From NCBI RefSeq assembly GCF_017831975.1, contig NZ_JAFDSS010000001.1, forward strand, positions 62,001 through 126,000: a stretch of DNA of 64,000 nt. Direction: 5' to 3'. The position numbers and the translations under genes were made by a program. The notes beneath the pieces are model-generated. The model did no database searches and was not told where the DNA came from. It saw only the letters and a program-made list of their open reading frames with translations. Shown piece after piece: positions 61,412 through 64,000 of the stretch. The stretch's first letter is position 1, and each line of letters begins with the position of its first letter. Source of the DNA: Microbacterium terrae (GTDB lineage Bacteria; Actinomycetota; Actinomycetes; Actinomycetales; Microbacteriaceae).

Positions 61412-61810
61412 ATGACCGCCATCACCACCGACCCGCGTTCGCGCCACGTCGTCGCAGCCGAGACGCTGCGCGTCGGCGCCGGACGCCTCCGTCGATTCGT
61501 CGGCCGCGAGCACGGTGCCGGCATCTCGTACTTCTTCGTCGACAACGAGCCGGGCGAAGGTCCGGGGCTGCACCGACACCCCTATCCCGAGACCTGGGTC
61601 GTCCTCGACGGGCAGGTGCGGATCACCGTCGACGGCGAGACCATCGACGCCGGGCCCGGCGACACCGCGACCGCGCCGGCCGGGGCGTGGCACGGTTTCA
61701 TGAACACCGGCACCGGGCGCCTCCGGATCCTGTGCATCCACGCCTCGGATCGCATCATCCAGGAGTGGAAGGACGCTCCGGGTATCCTCGACATCCCCTC
61801 TGCGGATTGA
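61412..61810 (+). CDS. Small cupin-domain protein
   Basis: 132 aa, one cupin beta-barrel. The metal-binding motifs are GLHRHPYPETW (two His and a Glu) and GAWHGFMNTG (third His). Single cupins of this kind range from dioxygenases and isomerases to non-enzymatic sensors, so I cannot assign a reaction. It is divergent from the ArsR-type regulator. Confidence 0.82.
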   Translation: MTAITTDPRSRHVVAAETLRVGAGRLRRFVGREHGAGISYFFVDNEPGEGPGLHRHPYPETWVVLDGQVRITVDGETIDAGPGDTATAPAGAWHGFMNTGTGRLRILCIHASDRIIQEWKDAPGILDIPSAD

Positions 61811-61860
61811 CTCGTCCGCACTGACCACCCGCCCGCATACGCCGCCGAAGGAGCAGCGAC

Positions 61861-62151
61861 ATGTCATTCCAGGCCTACCTCGACGCCGTCGAGACCAAGA
61901 CGGGTCTCACCCCGCGGCAACTCGTCGACATCGCCCGCGAGAAGGGCTTCGACGAGACCACCAAGTCCGCCCCGATCGTGGAATGGCTCGCCGCCGACTA
62001 CGGGCTGGGTCGCGGCCACGCGATGGCCATGGTGCACGTGATCACCAAGGGACCGCGGATCAGCGACAAGCACGTCGGTTCTGGCGGCACCCACTCCGAC
62101 CCGACCGACGAGCTGTGGCTCGACGGCAAGGCGACCAACCCCCACCCCTGA
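61861..62151 (+). CDS. DUF4287-domain protein
   Basis: 96 aa. The sequence SFQAYLDAVETKTGLTPRQL, GFDETTKSAPIVEWLAADY and LGRGHAMAMVHVI is the standard DUF4287 pattern, a small helical domain of unknown role often found beside DUF5655 proteins. AAGGAG lies upstream of the ATG. A strong hairpin at 62201-62232 ends the transcript; it may be read with the cupin gene 50 bp before. Confidence 0.85.
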   Translation: MSFQAYLDAVETKTGLTPRQLVDIAREKGFDETTKSAPIVEWLAADYGLGRGHAMAMVHVITKGPRISDKHVGSGGTHSDPTDELWLDGKATNPHP

Positions 62152-62200
62152 CACCGCTCGACGGGTGTCGATCCCGACACTCAGCAATCTTTCAGGAAAC

Positions 62201-62232
62201 GCCGACGGCCCCGGAATTCCGGGGCCGTCGGC
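62201..62232 (+). terminator. Hairpin after the DUF4287 gene
   Basis: A perfect 14-bp stem (GCCGACGGCCCCGG, 62201-62214, with 62219-62232) and an AATT loop. No T run, but the stem strength and position 50 bp past the stop suggest a terminator. Confidence 0.7.
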
Positions 62233-62335
62233 GCTGTGCATCGCCGGCTCGGCGTGCGGCTTCCAATCCGCCTCGGGCAGTCCTCCGGATGACCCCACGT
62301 GCGGCTGATGTCGCACCGAACGGAAGGAAGAACTG

Positions 62336-62941
62336 ATGCGCAAGAACATGAAGCGAGCAGGACTGATCGGGAGCGCCGGACTCGGAGCGGTCGCCCTCGC
62401 CGTGGCAGGATTCGCGATCCCCGCGAACGCCGACGACACCGAGACCACGACCTCCGCCGATGAGACGACGATCGGCACCGAGACATCCCTCGACGCGCTC
62501 CACGCGTGGATCGAGGACTTCATGATCGCGAACGGCACCGACACGAACGTGGGCTTCGACAGCCTCGTGAGCGGCCCGCTCGTGAGCGACGTCGGCAACG
62601 GCGCGATCCTCTCCGGCAACGACGCCCCGGTGCTGTCGGGCAACGATGTCAGCGCCCCGGTCGGGTCGGGCAACGACGTCGGCGTCGAGGCGCCGGTCGG
62701 CTCGGGCAACGAGGTGGGTTCGGGCAACGAGGTCGGCAACGGCACCGAGGTGGCGAACGGCAGCGGCAACGACGCCTCCGTGGGCGACATCGGCGAGGTC
62801 GGGGCTGACGTGGGCGATGTCGCCGGTGACATCGGCACCGAGGTGGGTGACGTCACGAGCGACATCGGCACCGAGGTCGACGACCTGGTCGGCGACATCT
62901 CGAGCGACGTCGACGACCTCGTCGGCGGTCTGCTCGACTGA
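62336..62941 (+). CDS. Secreted repeat protein (SGN[DE] and DIGTEV repeats), unknown function
   Basis: 201 aa with a clear signal peptide (residues 1-30, ending NADDTET). After a short helix (about 45-65) come two repeat tracts: seven or more copies of SGND/SGNE/GNxxEV (about 85-145) and then periodic DIGxEVxDVxxD heptad-like repeats (about 150-200) that resemble an amphipathic acidic coil. The composition is Asp, Gly, Val, Asn and Ser with almost no basic residues and no Cys. A surface or calcium-binding role is possible but unproven. Ends at a perfect 15-bp terminator stem. Confidence 0.75.
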   Translation: MRKNMKRAGLIGSAGLGAVALAVAGFAIPANADDTETTTSADETTIGTETSLDALHAWIEDFMIANGTDTNVGFDSLVSGPLVSDVGNGAILSGNDAPVLSGNDVSAPVGSGNDVGVEAPVGSGNEVGSGNEVGNGTEVANGSGNDASVGDIGEVGADVGDVAGDIGTEVGDVTSDIGTEVDDLVGDISSDVDDLVGGLLD

Positions 62942-62958
62942 TCCGGCAGGCTTGCATC

Positions 62959-62991
62959 GGATGCGACGCCCGGCTTCCGGGCGTCGCATCC
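62959..62991 (+). terminator. Hairpin after the repeat protein gene
   Basis: A perfect 15-bp stem (GGATGCGACGCCCGG at 62959-62973 with 62977-62991) and a 3-base loop lie between two convergent genes and probably serve both. Confidence 0.75.
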
Positions 62992-63020
62992 GCGCGCTCG
63001 GCAATGGGTCGGACCGCGCG

Positions 63021-63608
63021 TCAGCGATGCGGGCGGTCGCGCATCCGCCACCACCGGCGGCGCGGCGCGGCGGCATCCGTCTGCTCGGGTTCGTCCGCCG
63101 TCGCGACCACCTCGCGGCGGGCGTGCCAGGCGGCGACCTCGGCGTCGACGTCTCGCGTCGGCGTGACCACCGGCGGCCCGCCGAGCAGCTGCATCCGGGC
63201 GTGCCGCACGCGGGCGTTGAAGTCCTCGAGCGCCTCGCGCACCTCCGACTCGTGGCGCATCCCGTCGAGACGGGCGTCGAGGGCGGCATCCTCCACGCGC
63301 AGGCTGAGGGCCGGCGGGCCGAGGCCGGTGAGCTGCTCGGACTCGATCTTGCGGCGGATCCACCAGTCCGGGTCGTGGTGATCGCAGAGCCCCGGGATGG
63401 GCTTGCCGGCGCCGGGCAGGTCGTCGAACTCGCCGCGGCGGATCGCCTGCTGGATCGCCGTCTCGACGACCGCAGCACGATCGGCGGCTGAGTAGGCCCG
63501 CGCCGCTGCGGCCTGCGGGGCGGCCTCGCCGTCTGCGCCGCCGACCTCGCCGTCGCCGCCGTGCGCGGCGCGATAGCGTGCAGCGCTGACGCGCGGATCC
63601 TCGGTCAT
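63021..63608 (-). CDS. DUF1992 (DnaJ-homologue C28-like) protein
   Basis: 195 aa from ATG 63608, which overlaps the stop of the preceding epimerase gene (ATGA). The conserved DUF1992 pattern is visible: IQQAIRRGEFDDLPGAGKPI, then the WWIRRKIESEQL and DFNARVRHAR segments. In eukaryotes this domain occurs next to a J-domain, but no J-domain is present here. It is convergent with the repeat protein gene across a terminator hairpin. Confidence 0.85.
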   Translation of the reverse strand: MTEDPRVSAARYRAAHGGDGEVGGADGEAAPQAAAARAYSAADRAAVVETAIQQAIRRGEFDDLPGAGKPIPGLCDHHDPDWWIRRKIESEQLTGLGPPALSLRVEDAALDARLDGMRHESEVREALEDFNARVRHARMQLLGGPPVVTPTRDVDAEVAAWHARREVVATADEPEQTDAAAPRRRWWRMRDRPHR

Positions 63609-64000
63609 GAGCCTGAGACGTGCGACCGCCACGTGTGCTGCGGGTCGAACCCGAGCATCCGTCTCGCCTTGTCGATCGACAGCAGCGTCTCGTTCGGTGC
63701 GAACGCGCGCGCCTGCGCGACGCCCGGGAACACCTCGTCGAGCAGCTCCTGGTTGGGTCTGGTCATCACCGTGTCAGCCGCGGCGATCATGTAGGCCTCG
63801 AAGCCCGGCAGGGCGGCGTCGAGCGCCCGCTCGATCGCCTGCGCGCCGTCGCGGGCGTCGATGTAGCCCCACAGGTTCCACTTGCGCGCGGTCGCGTCGT
63901 CGTCGAAGGCGGGGAAGGCCGCGTAGTCCTCGGGCGCCATCACGTTCGAGAATCGGAGCGCGCTGATCGACAGATCGGGATGCCAGCGCACCAGCTCGCG
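63605..64000 (-). CDS. NAD-dependent epimerase/dehydratase family protein, C-terminal part only
   Basis: 131 codons at the C-terminal end; the start is beyond the window edge. The visible part (SISALRFSNVMAPEDYAAFP, NLWGYIDARDGAQAIERALD, FEAYMIAAADTVM, and the terminal MLGFDPQHTWRSH) matches the C-terminal portion of extended SDR sugar epimerases. The catalytic YxxxK is outside the window. It is translationally coupled to the DUF1992 gene. Confidence 0.8.
   Translation of the reverse strand, partial: RELVRWHPDLSISALRFSNVMAPEDYAAFPAFDDDATARKWNLWGYIDARDGAQAIERALDAALPGFEAYMIAAADTVMTRPNQELLDEVFPGVAQARAFAPNETLLSIDKARRMLGFDPQHTWRSHVSGS

Noticed and set aside
62150..62180. Second small hairpin (GTGTCG/CGACAC) after the DUF4287 gene
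   Set aside because: Only 6 bp long and next to a much stronger 14-bp stem at 62201, so not listed as a separate terminator.
1..64000. CRISPR array, tRNA or rRNA genes, insertion sequences, phage genes
   Set aside because: I looked for repeated spacers, cloverleaf-like sequence and transposase or integrase motifs and found none. The repeats present are operators, hairpins and coding repeats.

Overview
The window is high-GC DNA from an actinobacterium. Codon use, the many GTG starts, the run of carbohydrate ABC operons each with a LacI/ROK/IclR regulator, and the gene content fit Microbacteriaceae (Microbacterium or a close relative), although no rRNA or other marker gene is present to prove it. 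Nearly the whole window is coding. There is no stretch over 300 bp without a gene, and I saw no tRNA, rRNA, transposase, phage gene or CRISPR array.

Region 1 (1-12.8 kb) looks like one catabolic module. It holds the start of an acylating-type aldehyde dehydrogenase, a divergent secreted quinoprotein (PQQ) dehydrogenase with a cupredoxin-like tail, a TRAP transporter (dctQ, dctM, dctP), a shikimate/quinate dehydrogenase-like gene with its own TetR regulator, a secreted ThuA-domain protein, and two tandem pairs of IclR regulators. A 17-bp sequence close to GTTCCACTCGGCGGGAC recurs upstream of or at the start of these units. That suggests a common IclR regulon for uptake and periplasmic oxidation of an unidentified small alcohol or acid.

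Region 2 (12.8-17 kb) has mixed small genes: a DoxX-type membrane protein, a glucose/sorbosone dehydrogenase-type lipoprotein, an HSL-type esterase, an MmcQ/YjbR protein and an alpha/beta hydrolase.

Region 3 (16.9-32.5 kb) is a divergent plant-glycan locus under a LacI regulator. One arm carries LacI, a Gfo/Idh oxidoreductase, a GH36 alpha-galactosidase and a CE7 esterase. The other carries a sugar ABC importer, a large secreted clan-A glycosidase and a GH78 alpha-L-rhamnosidase, and an unlinked small hydrolase follows. Galactose- and rhamnose-containing (pectin or glycoside) oligosaccharides are plausible substrates.

Region 4 (32.6-38.8 kb) holds a siderophore-interacting protein, then an overlapping three-gene operon (KAS III-like synthase, heme-oxygenase-fold diiron-type oxidase, unknown protein) that is the best candidate for an undescribed pathway, then a GH5 glycosidase fused to a polytopic membrane domain.

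Region 5 (38.9-47 kb) is a leftward operon: two ABC permeases, a lipoprotein binding protein, a DUF624/YesL protein, a GH2 beta-galactosidase-type enzyme and a ROK repressor.

Region 6 (47.2-52.7 kb) holds a cyclic-nucleotide-binding/thioredoxin-reductase-like fusion, a UBP zinc-finger protein, a tocopherol-cyclase-like protein, a potassium channel and an MFS transporter.

Region 7 (52.8-60.3 kb) is a leftward galactofuranose-type ABC operon (ytfQ, ytfR, ytfT, yjfF) that carries a second complete ATPase and ends in its LacI repressor. Three lac-like operators lie upstream.

Region 8 (60.3-64 kb) holds an unusual ArsR-type regulator divergent from a cupin, a DUF4287 protein, a repeat-rich secreted protein, a DUF1992 protein and the end of an epimerase gene.

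A recurring feature is a perfect 13-16 bp GC hairpin immediately after each of the three ABC substrate-binding-protein genes. It is well placed to let the binding protein be made in excess over the rest of the operon.
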